This document shows, piece after piece, positions 1 to 7,750 of a DNA stretch of 11,729 nt; position 1 is the stretch's first letter, and each line of letters begins with the position of its first letter. A model generated the notes under the pieces. The model was not told the origin of the DNA. It did no database searches and worked only from the letters and a program-made list of their open reading frames with translations. This DNA comes from Gammaproteobacteria bacterium (lineage in GTDB: Bacteria; Pseudomonadota; Gammaproteobacteria; QOAV01), in NCBI GenBank assembly GCA_027067235.1, contig JALXFQ010000410.1, positions 1 through 11,729 of the forward strand. The letters are read 5' to 3'. The position numbers were made by a program, and so were the translations under genes.

Positions 1-1
1 G

Positions 2-253
2 CGCAATGCCGGTATTCTCGACGGCGACCTGCTGGCAGTGCATGCAACGCCGGTGGCGGAAAACGGTCAGATCGTGGTGGCGCGGCTGCAGGACGAAGTG
101 ACCGTCAAGCGCCTCAAGCTGGATGGCTCCATGGCGTACCTGCTGGCGGAAAACCCCGATTTTGCGCCGATCATCGTCGATCTTCGGGAAAACAGCCTGG
201 ATATAGAAGGTATTGGCACGGGCATTATACGCCAGCATCTGCAACAGCCATGA
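2..253 (+). CDS. lexA: LexA SOS repressor, C-terminal part (5' end outside window)
   Basis: This is the last 83 residues of LexA, the SOS-response repressor that cleaves itself when stimulated by RecA filaments. The reading frame is open from base 2 and ends at the TGA at 251–253. The fragment covers the second half of the S24 peptidase-like domain: GDLLAVHATP, then NGQIVVARL, then DEVTVKRLK. The lysine of VTVK (bases 107–109) corresponds to the catalytic Lys156 of the E. coli protein. The tail motif IIVDLR and the following IEGIGTGIIR are also typical. The catalytic serine, the Ala-Gly cleavage site and the DNA-binding domain lie outside the window. The gene overlaps imuA by 4 nt (ATGA), so it heads the mutagenesis operon. 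In organisms with this arrangement it is often a second LexA (LexA2); whether that holds here cannot be judged from this fragment. Confidence 0.95.
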   Translation, partial: RNAGILDGDLLAVHATPVAENGQIVVARLQDEVTVKRLKLDGSMAYLLAENPDFAPIIVDLRENSLDIEGIGTGIIRQHLQQP

Positions 254-855
254 ACTCCGCACTGCAATCCATCCTCAAGGACCCGCGTATCTGGCGGGCG
301 GATGAGGAGAATCATCAGCAACGCTCGCTGGAAACCGGTCTCGCCGGTCTGGATGCGCTGTTGCCGGGCGGCGGCTGGCCACTGGCGGCGCTGTCTGAAG
401 TCCTGCTGCCGGAAACCGGCAGCTCCGAGCTGCGCGTTTTACTGCCCGGCCTGGCCCGGCAGACTTCTGGCGACGGCTGGGCGGCGCTGGTCTCGCCGCC
501 TTTACTGCCCTGTGCCACCGCTCTGGCGGCGCAGGGCGTGAATCTGTCACGCCTGTTGCTGGTGGAATCCAGCGCCGACCGGCTGTGGGCCGCGGAACAG
601 ATACTCCGCTCCGGCCAGTGCCGGCTGCTGATCTGCTGGCCGGGGAAAATCAGCGCCCGGCAGAAACACCGCTTGCAGCTGGCGGCGGAGCATGGCGACA
701 GCTGTTGTATTGCCGTGCTGGCGGATTCCCGCAATGCAGCTTCCAGCGCGGCATTGAAACTGCGGCTGTATTCCGGCGCCGACGGCCTGCATCTGCATAT
801 TCTGAAAAACCGCGGCGGCCGGCCGGGGCGGGAATGCCTGCTGCCCCATGTCTGA
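250..855 (+). CDS. imuA: ImuA, SOS mutasome accessory protein (RecA/SulA-like)
   Basis: ImuA (201 aa) is the small RecA-like partner of ImuB and DnaE2 in damage-induced translesion synthesis. The family signature is visible: TGLAGLDALLPGGGWP near residues 29–44, the acidic LPETGSSELR, then LLPGLARQ, a WAALVSPPLLP strand, and an EQILRSGQCRLLICWP segment followed by RQKHRLQLAAE. The Walker-A position reads PGGGWP and has no lysine, so ATP hydrolysis like that of RecA is unlikely; this is normal for the family. The start at 250 overlaps the lexA stop codon (ATGA), which indicates translational coupling. No strong Shine–Dalgarno sequence precedes it, which fits re-initiation. The 3' end overlaps imuB by 8 nt. 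Identity rests on motif recall and on perfect gene context. Confidence 0.9.
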   Translation: MNSALQSILKDPRIWRADEENHQQRSLETGLAGLDALLPGGGWPLAALSEVLLPETGSSELRVLLPGLARQTSGDGWAALVSPPLLPCATALAAQGVNLSRLLLVESSADRLWAAEQILRSGQCRLLICWPGKISARQKHRLQLAAEHGDSCCIAVLADSRNAASSAALKLRLYSGADGLHLHILKNRGGRPGRECLLPHV

Positions 856-2245
856 GCCCGCCAACAGCAAAGGTGAGCTCTGGCTGGCCCTGCATTTGCC
901 CTTGCTGGGGCTGGATCTGCTGCAGCTGTCTTCGGCCCATGCGCCTGCCGCCTGTTTGTACGAAGGCGAGAACAAGCACCAGCGGGTCTGGCTGGGAAAT
1001 TCACGCGCCCGGCGCTGTGGCATTGTCCCCGGCATGGCGCTGAAAGCGGCGCTGGCGCAATGCCCCGATCTGCAGACATATCCACGCCGCGCGGATGCCG
1101 AGCAAAGCCGGCTGGAACAACTGGCCCTGATCTGTCTGGATTTTTCATCCCGCATATCGCTGGAGCCGCCACAAGGCCTGTTGCTGGAGGTGGGCGCCAG
1201 CGCCCGGTTGTGGCAGACGAAGTTTCTGCGCCGCCATTTACAGGGTCTGCTGCGCGAACAGGGCCATATTGTTTACACCGCCCTGCATGAAACCCCCACC
1301 GGCGCCCTGCTGCTGGCGCGCAGCCGGCAGAACCGACCCGCTCAGATCCCGCTTGGTGCTTTTCCGGTCGATGCCGGAATCACCCGGAAACTGGCGCGTA
1401 TTGGCGTACACACTCTGAATGATTATCTGACCCTGCCGGAAAAAGACCGCATGTTGCGTTTCGGCCCGGAGCTGGAGCAGATGGCGCTGAAAATCCTCGG
1501 CCGCCTGCCCGATCCGCGCCGGAACTGGCGCCCGCCATGCCGGTTTCGGCGTACTCTGGAGCTGGAATACGAAACCGCCAGTGCCGGCCAGCTGCTGTTC
1601 TACGCCCGGCGACTGCTGGACGAGCTGGACGAAGCTCTGGCGCAGACCTGCAGCGCGGTACAGCAACTGCACTGGATTTTTCATCATTACCGGCGAGCGC
1701 CCACGCGCCACCAGCAGCAATTATTACACCCGGGGCGCGACATGAGCCGCATCAGCCTGTTGCTGCACGAGCAACTGGAGCGCCTGCCCCTGCCCGCCAG
1801 CGTGGAAAAAATCACCCTGCAGGTCAACCGCTTCTGGCCGAAGGCGGCGGACAGCCTGAGCCTGCTGCGGGATATGGGGCAGAATATCGACGCCATCGAG
1901 CCGCTACTGGAAAAACTGCAGGCGCGGCTGGGAGCGCAGGCCGTGTATCAGCTGCGCGCCCTGCCCGATCACCGGCCGGAACTGGCCTGGGCCCGCGTCG
2001 CTCCCGGCAAAGCCACGCCACCGCCTGATCAATTACCGCCACGTCCGCTGTGGCTGCTGCCGCAACCGCGCAAGCTGAGCAGCATCCGCTCTTTCCGTCA
2101 CTGGCGCGGCCCGGAACGCATCGCCAGCGGCTGGTGGGAAGACGACATACGGCGGGATTATTATCGCGCCCGTCACCGCAGCGGGGTTACCTACTGGCTG
2201 TATCACCATGCGGGTGAGTGGTTTATCCATGGCGTGTTCGGCTGA
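848..2245 (+). CDS. imuB: ImuB, catalytically inactive Y-family polymerase-like mutasome hub
   Basis: ImuB (465 aa) is a DinB-like Y-family protein that bridges DnaE2, ImuA and the sliding clamp during SOS mutagenesis. The N-terminal strand reads LWLALHLPLLGLDLL, where active polymerases have an HVDMDCFFA-type Asp motif. The second acidic motif (SLDEAYLD in Pol IV) is replaced around LEPPQGLLLEVGA. The polymerase is therefore predicted to be dead, as known for ImuB. The finger/palm residues around RARRCGIVPGMAL and the conserved tail (GPERIASGWW, DYYRA, WFIHGVFG) match the family. A clamp-binding motif of the usual QLxLF type is not evident; the nearest candidate is DSLSLL at residues 335–340. 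The start at 848 overlaps imuA by 8 nt (ATGTCTGA). The 3' end overlaps dnaE2. Confidence 0.93.
   Translation: MSEPANSKGELWLALHLPLLGLDLLQLSSAHAPAACLYEGENKHQRVWLGNSRARRCGIVPGMALKAALAQCPDLQTYPRRADAEQSRLEQLALICLDFSSRISLEPPQGLLLEVGASARLWQTKFLRRHLQGLLREQGHIVYTALHETPTGALLLARSRQNRPAQIPLGAFPVDAGITRKLARIGVHTLNDYLTLPEKDRMLRFGPELEQMALKILGRLPDPRRNWRPPCRFRRTLELEYETASAGQLLFYARRLLDELDEALAQTCSAVQQLHWIFHHYRRAPTRHQQQLLHPGRDMSRISLLLHEQLERLPLPASVEKITLQVNRFWPKAADSLSLLRDMGQNIDAIEPLLEKLQARLGAQAVYQLRALPDHRPELAWARVAPGKATPPPDQLPPRPLWLLPQPRKLSSIRSFRHWRGPERIASGWWEDDIRRDYYRARHRSGVTYWLYHHAGEWFIHGVFG
2212..2218 (+). promoter_or_regulatory. Ribosome binding site that favours the dnaE2 start at 2229
   Basis: GGGTGAG lies inside the end of imuB and ends 10 nt before the ATG at 2229. 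The earlier in-frame ATG at 2208 has no purine-rich stretch in front of it. DnaE2 proteins also usually begin only a few residues before the YAELHC motif. The later start is therefore preferred. Confidence 0.5.
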
Positions 2246-5200
2246 CATCCACTACGCGGAACTGCACTGCATCAGTAATTTCACCTTCCTGCGCGGTGCA
2301 TCGCACCCGGAAGAGCTGGTGCAACGCGCTCATGACCTCGGCTATCGGGCGCTGGCCATTACCGACGAATGTTCGCTGGCGGGCGTGGTGCGCGCCTGGC
2401 GCGTGGCTCGTGAACTGAATTTTCATCTGATTATCGGCAGTGAATTCCGTTTCGATGACGGCATGCGGCTGCTGCTGCTGGCGACGAATCTTGCGGGCTA
2501 TTCGGCGCTGTCCCAGTTGATTACCGACTGCCGCCGGCAATCGGAAAAAGGCAGCTACCACATCGAACGGCCAATGCTGGATCAGGGATTGCCGGATTGC
2601 CTTGCCTTGCTGGCGCCGACCCTGCCCTTGCCTGGTGAAGAGGTGCTGATCGAACAGACCCAATGGCTGGCGGAGCGTTTCCCCAAACGCTGCTGGCTGT
2701 TGTATGAGCGTGTGTTGTCGGCTGATGATGAGCAGAGCCTGCAAGCCCTGTCCCGTATTGCCGCCGCTGCCAGGCTGGCGCTGGCGGCGGCAGGCGACGT
2801 ACACATGCACGATGCCGGGCGGCGCCGGTTACAGGATGTGCTGACCTGCATTCGCCACGGCTGCGCCATCAGCCAGGCCGGGCAGCGTTTGTACCCCAAT
2901 GGCGAACGCCACCTGCGATCCACGCAAAAACTGGCCCGCCTGTACCCGCGTGAATTACTGGACGAGACCCTGCGCATCGCCAGCCTCTGCCAATTCCGCC
3001 TGGACCAAGTGCATTACCAGTACCCCGATGAAATCATTCCCGAAAACCACACCGTGAGCAGTTACTTGCGCCAGGAAACCGAAGCGGGCATCCGGCGCCG
3101 CTGGCCCGGCGGCGAACCGGTGAAGGTTCGCAAGCTGGTGGAAAAGGAACTGGCGCTGATCGCCGAGCTGCAATACGAGCCGTATTTCCTGACCGTTTAC
3201 GACATCGTGAAATATGCCCGCAGCCAGAAAATCCTGTGTCAGGGGCGCGGTTCCGCCGCCAATTCCGCCGTTTGCTACTGCCTCGGCATTACCGAGGTGG
3301 ACCCGGCCCGGGTAGACCTGTTGTTCGAGCGCTTCATCTCGAAAGAACGCAACGAGCCGCCGGATATCGACGTGGATTTCGAGCATGAGCGGCGCGAGCA
3401 AGTCATCCAGTATATTTACCGCAAATATGGCCGCGAGCGCGCCGCCATCGCCGCCGCCGTCATCACCTACCGCCCGCGCAGCGCCGTGCGTGATGTGGGC
3501 AAGGCGCTGGGTCTGTCGCTGGATCAGGTGGATGCGCTGGCCAAATCACTGGCCTGGTGGGACGGCCGCAAGGTGAAACCGGAACGCCTGCGCGACGCCG
3601 GTTTTGACCCGGACAGCCAGCTCATCAGCCAGCTCATGACCCTGGTCAATGAAATTATCGGTTTTCCGCGCCATCTGTCCCAGCATACCGGCGGTTTCAT
3701 CATCGCCCGCCAGAAATTGTCCGCGCTGGTGCCCATCGAGAACGCCAGCATGGCGGACCGCACCATCATCCAGTGGGACAAGGACGATCTGGAAACCCTG
3801 GGCTTCATGAAAGTGGACGTGCTGGCGCTGGGCATGCTCAGCGCCATTCGCAAAACGCTGGATCTGATCGAGAACACCAGCGGTCGCCGCCTGCGCATGC
3901 AGGACATTCCGCCGGACGACCCGGCCACCTATCGCATGATCCAGCAAGCCGACACCATCGGCGTATTCCAGATCGAATCACGCGCCCAGATGTCCATGCT
4001 GCCGCGCCTGAAACCGGCCAGTTACTACGATCTGGTGATCGAAGTGGCGATCATGCGCCCCGGCCCCATTCAGGGCGGCATGGTGCACCCCTATCTGCGG
4101 CGGCGTCAGGGCAAGGAAAAAGTCGCATACCCCAGCGACGATCTGCGGCCCGTGCTGGAACGCACCCTGGGCATTCCCATTTTTCAGGAACAGGTCATCA
4201 AGCTGGCCATGGTCGCCGCCGGATTCAGCCCCGGCGAAGCCGATCAACTGCGCCGCGCCATGGCCGCATGGAAACGCAAGGGCGGCATGGAGCCGTTCCG
4301 CAAAAAGCTCATCGACGGCATGCTGGCGCGCAGCTACCCACTGGACTTTGCCGAACAGATCTACCAGCAGATACTGGGTTTTGGCGATTATGGTTTTCCC
4401 GAATCCCATTCCGCCAGTTTCGCCCTGCTGGCTTATGTCTCCTCCTGGCTCAAGGCGCACGAACCGGCGGCTTTTGTCTGCGCTCTCATCAACAGCCAGC
4501 CCATGGGGTTTTACCGTCCCGACCAGCTGCTGCAGGACGCCCGTCGTCATGGCGTCGAAGTGCGCCCGGTGGATGCACTGGCCAGCGACTGGGACTGCAC
4601 GCTGGAAAAAACCGCCGGCAAGCCCGCCCTGCGCATGGGTTTTCGACTGCTGAAAGGCATGTCCCGGCGGGCCGCTGACATGATTGTGGCGCAACGCAGG
4701 GAGCGCCCTTTCGCCAGCATCCGGGATCTGGCCACCGGAACCGGCCTGAACCGCCGGCAACTGGATATCCTCGCCGCCAGCGGCGCATTGCGTTCCCTGA
4801 GCGAACATCGCAATGACGCCCGCTGGCAGGTGTGGGGTCAGCATAAAACCACGCCGCTGCTGCAACAGGCGCCGCTGAAAGAAACCCCGACCCGGTTGCC
4901 GGAGCCCGGCGAAGGCGAGCGCCTGCTGGACGACTACGCCCTCACCAGCCTTACCCTGGGTCGCCACCCGCTGGCGCTGCTGCGTGAAAAGCTGGATCGC
5001 GCCCGGCTGTTACCGCTGGGCCAACTGAAACAGCTGCGCCACGGCCAGCGCAGCCGCGCCGCCGGCATCGTTATCGGCCGCCAGCGCCCCCATACCGCCG
5101 CCGGCGTGACTTTTCTCACTCTGGAAGACGAAACCGGCCAGGCCAACATCATCGTCTGGCGCGATCTGGCGGAGAAGCAGCGACGCATCCTGTTGCATGC

Positions 5201-5327
5201 GCCGCTGCTGGTGGTCAGCGGCAAGGTGGAAAAGGAAGGCGAAGTCGTGCATTTCATCGCCGAAAAACTGGAAGACTACAGCGGTCTGCTGGGCAAACTG
5301 CAAACCCGCTCGCGGGATTTTCACTGA
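2229..5327 (+). CDS. dnaE2: DnaE2 (ImuC), error-prone DNA polymerase III alpha-like subunit
   Basis: DnaE2 is the C-family polymerase that performs SOS-induced translesion synthesis with ImuA and ImuB. From 2229 it has 1032 aa, normal for the family. Counting from that start, a PHP domain opens with YAELHCISNFTFLRGASHP and ITDECSLAG and continues through GDVHMHDAGRRR. The polymerase core contains SRGSAA-like GRGSAANSAVCY, then PDIDVDF (catalytic Asp at about residues 381 and 383) and MKVDVLALG (third Asp at about 530). A helix-hairpin-helix region follows (GFRLLKGMSRRAADMI to LDILAASGAL). A C-terminal OB fold reads VTFLTLEDETGQANIIVW. All three catalytic aspartates are present, so the enzyme should be active. 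An alternative start at 2208 would add seven residues. It overlaps imuB by 17 nt and is the last gene of the SOS operon. Its stop lies 36 nt from the end of the convergent kinase gene, with no clear terminator between them. Confidence 0.96.
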   Translation: MACSADIHYAELHCISNFTFLRGASHPEELVQRAHDLGYRALAITDECSLAGVVRAWRVARELNFHLIIGSEFRFDDGMRLLLLATNLAGYSALSQLITDCRRQSEKGSYHIERPMLDQGLPDCLALLAPTLPLPGEEVLIEQTQWLAERFPKRCWLLYERVLSADDEQSLQALSRIAAAARLALAAAGDVHMHDAGRRRLQDVLTCIRHGCAISQAGQRLYPNGERHLRSTQKLARLYPRELLDETLRIASLCQFRLDQVHYQYPDEIIPENHTVSSYLRQETEAGIRRRWPGGEPVKVRKLVEKELALIAELQYEPYFLTVYDIVKYARSQKILCQGRGSAANSAVCYCLGITEVDPARVDLLFERFISKERNEPPDIDVDFEHERREQVIQYIYRKYGRERAAIAAAVITYRPRSAVRDVGKALGLSLDQVDALAKSLAWWDGRKVKPERLRDAGFDPDSQLISQLMTLVNEIIGFPRHLSQHTGGFIIARQKLSALVPIENASMADRTIIQWDKDDLETLGFMKVDVLALGMLSAIRKTLDLIENTSGRRLRMQDIPPDDPATYRMIQQADTIGVFQIESRAQMSMLPRLKPASYYDLVIEVAIMRPGPIQGGMVHPYLRRRQGKEKVAYPSDDLRPVLERTLGIPIFQEQVIKLAMVAAGFSPGEADQLRRAMAAWKRKGGMEPFRKKLIDGMLARSYPLDFAEQIYQQILGFGDYGFPESHSASFALLAYVSSWLKAHEPAAFVCALINSQPMGFYRPDQLLQDARRHGVEVRPVDALASDWDCTLEKTAGKPALRMGFRLLKGMSRRAADMIVAQRRERPFASIRDLATGTGLNRRQLDILAASGALRSLSEHRNDARWQVWGQHKTTPLLQQAPLKETPTRLPEPGEGERLLDDYALTSLTLGRHPLALLREKLDRARLLPLGQLKQLRHGQRSRAAGIVIGRQRPHTAAGVTFLTLEDETGQANIIVWRDLAEKQRRILLHAPLLVVSGKVEKEGEVVHFIAEKLEDYSGLLGKLQTRSRDFH

Positions 5328-5363
5328 CCGAAGGCGTTCCTGGCCGGCAACCCGGGTCATATG

Positions 5364-6746
5364 TCAGGGCTGTCTGTCGTCAGGCGCTGTAACGCCCGGA
5401 TCAGGCAGCGCCACGCGAAACAGCGCCCCCCGCAACGGCGAGGATTCAATGCGCAGATGGCCGCCGTACAGAGAAACCAGCTCGCGCACCATGGCCAGCC
5501 CCAGGCCATGGCCGTCGGTCACGCTGTCCGCACGGATACCGCGCCCGAGTATCCGCTGTCTGAGCCTGGCGTCGATGCCGGGGCCGTCATCTTCCACCGT
5601 CAGCTGCATGCCTGCATCGTCCGTGGTGACGGTGAGCCTGATGCGGGATTGCGCCCATTTGAAGGCATTGTCCAGCAGGTTGCCGAGCAGTTCCATGAGG
5701 TCGCCCTGCTCCATGGGATAGGCCGCATCTGGCTCGATGTTGACATCGACCCGTATTCGCCTGTCTGCATAGACCTTGTGTAATGCAGCGAGTATTTTTT
5801 CCACCAGCGGCTGTATGGCCTGCGGTTTGCCCAGGGCCGAGCGGCCGGCGGCGCTGGCTTTTTGCAAATGATGGTCAATGGTCTGCTGCATGCGCTCGGT
5901 CTGCTCCATCAGCAGTTCCCGCGTCGGCATGGAGCCGTCCCTGCCGGTTTCTCCGCGCAATATGGCCAGCGGCGTTTTCAGACTGTGGGAAAGGTCGCCC
6001 AGGGCATTGCGGTAGCGCTGCAGGCGGCGTTTCTCGGTTTGCAGCAAGGCATTGATATTGGCGGCCAGCCCGCTCAGCTCGCGGGGATAGTCACCATTGA
6101 GTTTTTCCGCCTTTCCGCGTTCAATCCGGGACAGGTCCCGCGCAATTTTGCGCAGCGGTTTCAGGCTCCAGGCCAGCATCAGCAACTGCGCCAGCAACAA
6201 GGTCAGGCCGGTAGCGCCCAGCCAGATCCACAGAGTGTGCCGAAAGGACGCTATCTGGGCGAAATAGGCATCCGGCTCTTCGTAAACCGAAAAAACCAGC
6301 GGGTAATACTGACCATCGTCTGCCTCCCATTCCACCTGGTAACTGGTGCGATACAGAACCAGAGGGCCAGCCTGCTCAAAATCGTCATTCCATTCGCCCG
6401 TGGTGAGCGTTTCCGGCGTCGGCAGTTCCAGTCCGGCGGAGGAAGGCGAGCGCCACACCCGATTGTCCGGCGGGCGGGTTATCATACCGTACAGCCCTGA
6501 GCCCTGTTCGGAAAAACGCGTTTCCGGCAGCTCGGCGGGCATTTCGATGAGTTGCTCACCCGTGGGGAAATCCGGCGTTTCCGCCGCGGAAATCAACGAG
6601 TAGATGCGCACCTGACCACGCTCTTTCAGCGCTTCCAGGGCCGAACTCCGGTAGGCCTGGTCCAGCGCCACGCCGGTAAGCCCGATAAATGCCGCCAATA
6701 CCAGGCTGCCGGTAATCAGCAAACGCCGGCGAATGGAAACGCTCAA
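5364..6746 (-). CDS. phoQ: PhoQ-like membrane sensor histidine kinase
   Basis: This 460-aa kinase is built like PhoQ. It has a first membrane helix at about residues 8–28, a periplasmic sensor of roughly 140 residues, and a second helix at about 171–193. A HAMP-like linker follows (SLKPLRKIARDLSRIERG). The HisKA box DLSHSLKTPLAIL carries phospho-acceptor His254, and HSLKTPL is the form seen in PhoQ. The ATPase domain shows an N box (GNLLDNAFKWA, Asn356 and Asn360), a G1 box (EDDGPGI, about 385–391) and a G2 box (GHGLGLA, about 412–418). The periplasmic part has acidic clusters (EWNDDFE, EWEADD, EEPD) that could bind cations, recalling the acidic patch of enteric PhoQ; this is inference. The start codon overlaps the stop of the regulator gene by 4 nt, so the two are coupled. 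The actual signal sensed cannot be read from sequence. Confidence 0.9.
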   Translation of the reverse strand: MSVSIRRRLLITGSLVLAAFIGLTGVALDQAYRSSALEALKERGQVRIYSLISAAETPDFPTGEQLIEMPAELPETRFSEQGSGLYGMITRPPDNRVWRSPSSAGLELPTPETLTTGEWNDDFEQAGPLVLYRTSYQVEWEADDGQYYPLVFSVYEEPDAYFAQIASFRHTLWIWLGATGLTLLLAQLLMLAWSLKPLRKIARDLSRIERGKAEKLNGDYPRELSGLAANINALLQTEKRRLQRYRNALGDLSHSLKTPLAILRGETGRDGSMPTRELLMEQTERMQQTIDHHLQKASAAGRSALGKPQAIQPLVEKILAALHKVYADRRIRVDVNIEPDAAYPMEQGDLMELLGNLLDNAFKWAQSRIRLTVTTDDAGMQLTVEDDGPGIDARLRQRILGRGIRADSVTDGHGLGLAMVRELVSLYGGHLRIESSPLRGALFRVALPDPGVTAPDDRQP

Positions 6747-7426
6747 GCGGCGCTTTCCTGCAGGGAAAAGCGGTAGCCGCGGCCGCGCAGGGTTTCGATG
6801 GGCTTCAGTGTATTGTCCCGGTCCAGTTTTTTGCGCAGTCGGCCAATAAAGACCTCGATGACGTTGCTGTCGCGGTCAAAATCCTGATCGTATATATGTT
6901 CCGTCAGCTCGGTTTTGGACACCACTTTGCCGGCGTGGCTGGCAAGATACTCCAGCACCTTGTATTCGTACGAGGTCATCTCCACCTCGTCGCCATTCAG
7001 CCTGACCGTTTGCGCCTTGGTGTCGATGGCGACCGGGCCGAAGCGCAGCACCGGCTGGGTCCAGCCCGCCGCGCGCCGTTGCAGGGCATTGAGACGCGCC
7101 AGCAGTTCTTCCATTTCGAATGGCTTGACCAGATAGTCATCGGCGCCCGCGTCCAGGCCGTCCACCTTGTCCTGCCAGCGCCCGCGGGCAGTCAGTATGA
7201 GTATGGGAAACCGGCGCTGGTTGCGGCGCAGTTTTTCGATGACTTCCATGCCGGAGATATCGGGCAGGCCCAGATCGACGATGGCCACATCGAAATCTAT
7301 TTCGCTGCCGAGAAACAGTCCTTCGCGCCCGTCTTCGGCCGGATCGACCGCGTAGCCGGCCTTGCGCAGGCGCCTGACCAGCTGTTCGCGCAGCAGTGGT
7401 TCATCTTCCAGCACCAGAACGCGCAT
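6743..7426 (-). CDS. phoP: PhoP-like OmpR-family response regulator
   Basis: This 227-aa protein is a receiver domain plus a winged-helix DNA-binding domain. The receiver shows the acidic pair in MRVLVLEDEP, phospho-acceptor Asp51 in AIVDLGLPD, the conserved Thr in LTARGRWQDKVD, and Lys in DDYLVKPF. The effector half contains TSYEYKVLEYLASHAGKVVS, the recognition-helix region DSNVIEVFIGRLRKKL, and the wing RGRGYRF. Together, IVDLGLP, WQDKV and GRLRKK point to the PhoP subgroup. I chose the ATG at 7426 because the protein then begins exactly at the canonical MRVLVLEDE. An upstream in-frame ATG at 7465 would add 13 residues and would overlap the PepSY gene. The PepSY stop codon is 4 nt upstream and the kinase overlaps downstream, so the genes form one operon. 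Its probable target is the tandem repeat at 8380–8396. Confidence 0.92.
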   Translation of the reverse strand: MRVLVLEDEPLLREQLVRRLRKAGYAVDPAEDGREGLFLGSEIDFDVAIVDLGLPDISGMEVIEKLRRNQRRFPILILTARGRWQDKVDGLDAGADDYLVKPFEMEELLARLNALQRRAAGWTQPVLRFGPVAIDTKAQTVRLNGDEVEMTSYEYKVLEYLASHAGKVVSKTELTEHIYDQDFDRDSNVIEVFIGRLRKKLDRDNTLKPIETLRGRGYRFSLQESAA

Positions 7427-7430
7427 GGCC

Positions 7431-7733
7431 CTAGCGGTGTCTGACCTTGCCACTTTTGGCGTCAATCACGACCCGCTTTACCCGACCGCCCGGGGTCAGG
7501 ATCCTGACTATGTAAACATCATGTCCCTTGCGCGCCTTGCGTCGTGTGGAAAGCACCCGTCCGCGGGTCTTGCCGCTGGCGCGGGCCGCCGCCGTATCGG
7601 CGGATATATCGGCCAGTTGCAGAAAACCCGTTGCCGGCGCGGCCCAGACCGCATCCCGCCAGTCGGCGCTCGCCGGCTGCGCCAACACAGCCAGCGGCAG
7701 GATTGCGAACAGTGATTTAACAGATTTCAACAT
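7431..7733 (-). CDS. Small secreted PepSY-like protein
   Basis: This 100-aa protein has an N-terminal signal peptide (MLKSVKSLFAILPLAVLA, with likely cleavage after PASA) and so should be periplasmic. The remainder resembles a PepSY domain: a predicted helix (ADISADTAAARASGKTRGRV), a strand around VYIVRILT, the turn PGGRVKRVVI, and the ending DAKSGKV, which matches the usual 'vDa.tG.v' close of PepSY. PepSY domains are small extracytoplasmic modules, some of which inhibit proteases; the function here is unknown. The start at 7733 is preferred because GGAA at 7743–7746 lies 9 nt ahead of it. An in-frame ATG at 7742 sits directly against that sequence. It lies between the glycine-zipper gene and phoP (4-nt gap) and is probably co-transcribed with both. 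It could supply an accessory input or output for the two-component system. Confidence 0.8.
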   Translation of the reverse strand: MLKSVKSLFAILPLAVLAQPASADWRDAVWAAPATGFLQLADISADTAAARASGKTRGRVLSTRRKARKGHDVYIVRILTPGGRVKRVVIDAKSGKVRHR

Positions 7734-7750
7734 GATGCCCATTTCCGGTT

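Noticed and set aside
230..260. Possible separate SOS promoter for imuA at the lexA junction
   Set aside because: I see no CTGT-N8-ACAG-type LexA box there, and the ATGA overlap argues for read-through from the lexA promoter.
315..1172. Long − strand open frame (285 codons) opposite imuA and imuB
   Set aside because: It is rich in Arg, Ala, Pro and Ser, has no recognisable domain, and lies opposite two genes with clear family motifs. It is a typical shadow in GC-rich DNA.
3773..4678. Long + strand frame (301 codons) inside dnaE2
   Set aside because: The translation is compositionally odd (Arg, His, Gly and Pro rich) and out of frame with a polymerase that is intact and shows all its motifs.
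3978..4967. Long − strand frame (329 codons) opposite dnaE2
   Set aside because: It has no signal, domain or ribosome site and is fully covered by dnaE2; a shadow frame.
5325..5359. Inverted repeat TGACC/GGTCA between dnaE2 and the kinase gene, as a possible terminator
   Set aside because: The stem is only 5 bp with a 25-nt loop and no T-tract on either strand.
5862..6500. 212-codon + strand frame opposite the sensor kinase
   Set aside because: It is Gln- and Arg-rich without any motif, while the − strand kinase shows all its catalytic boxes.
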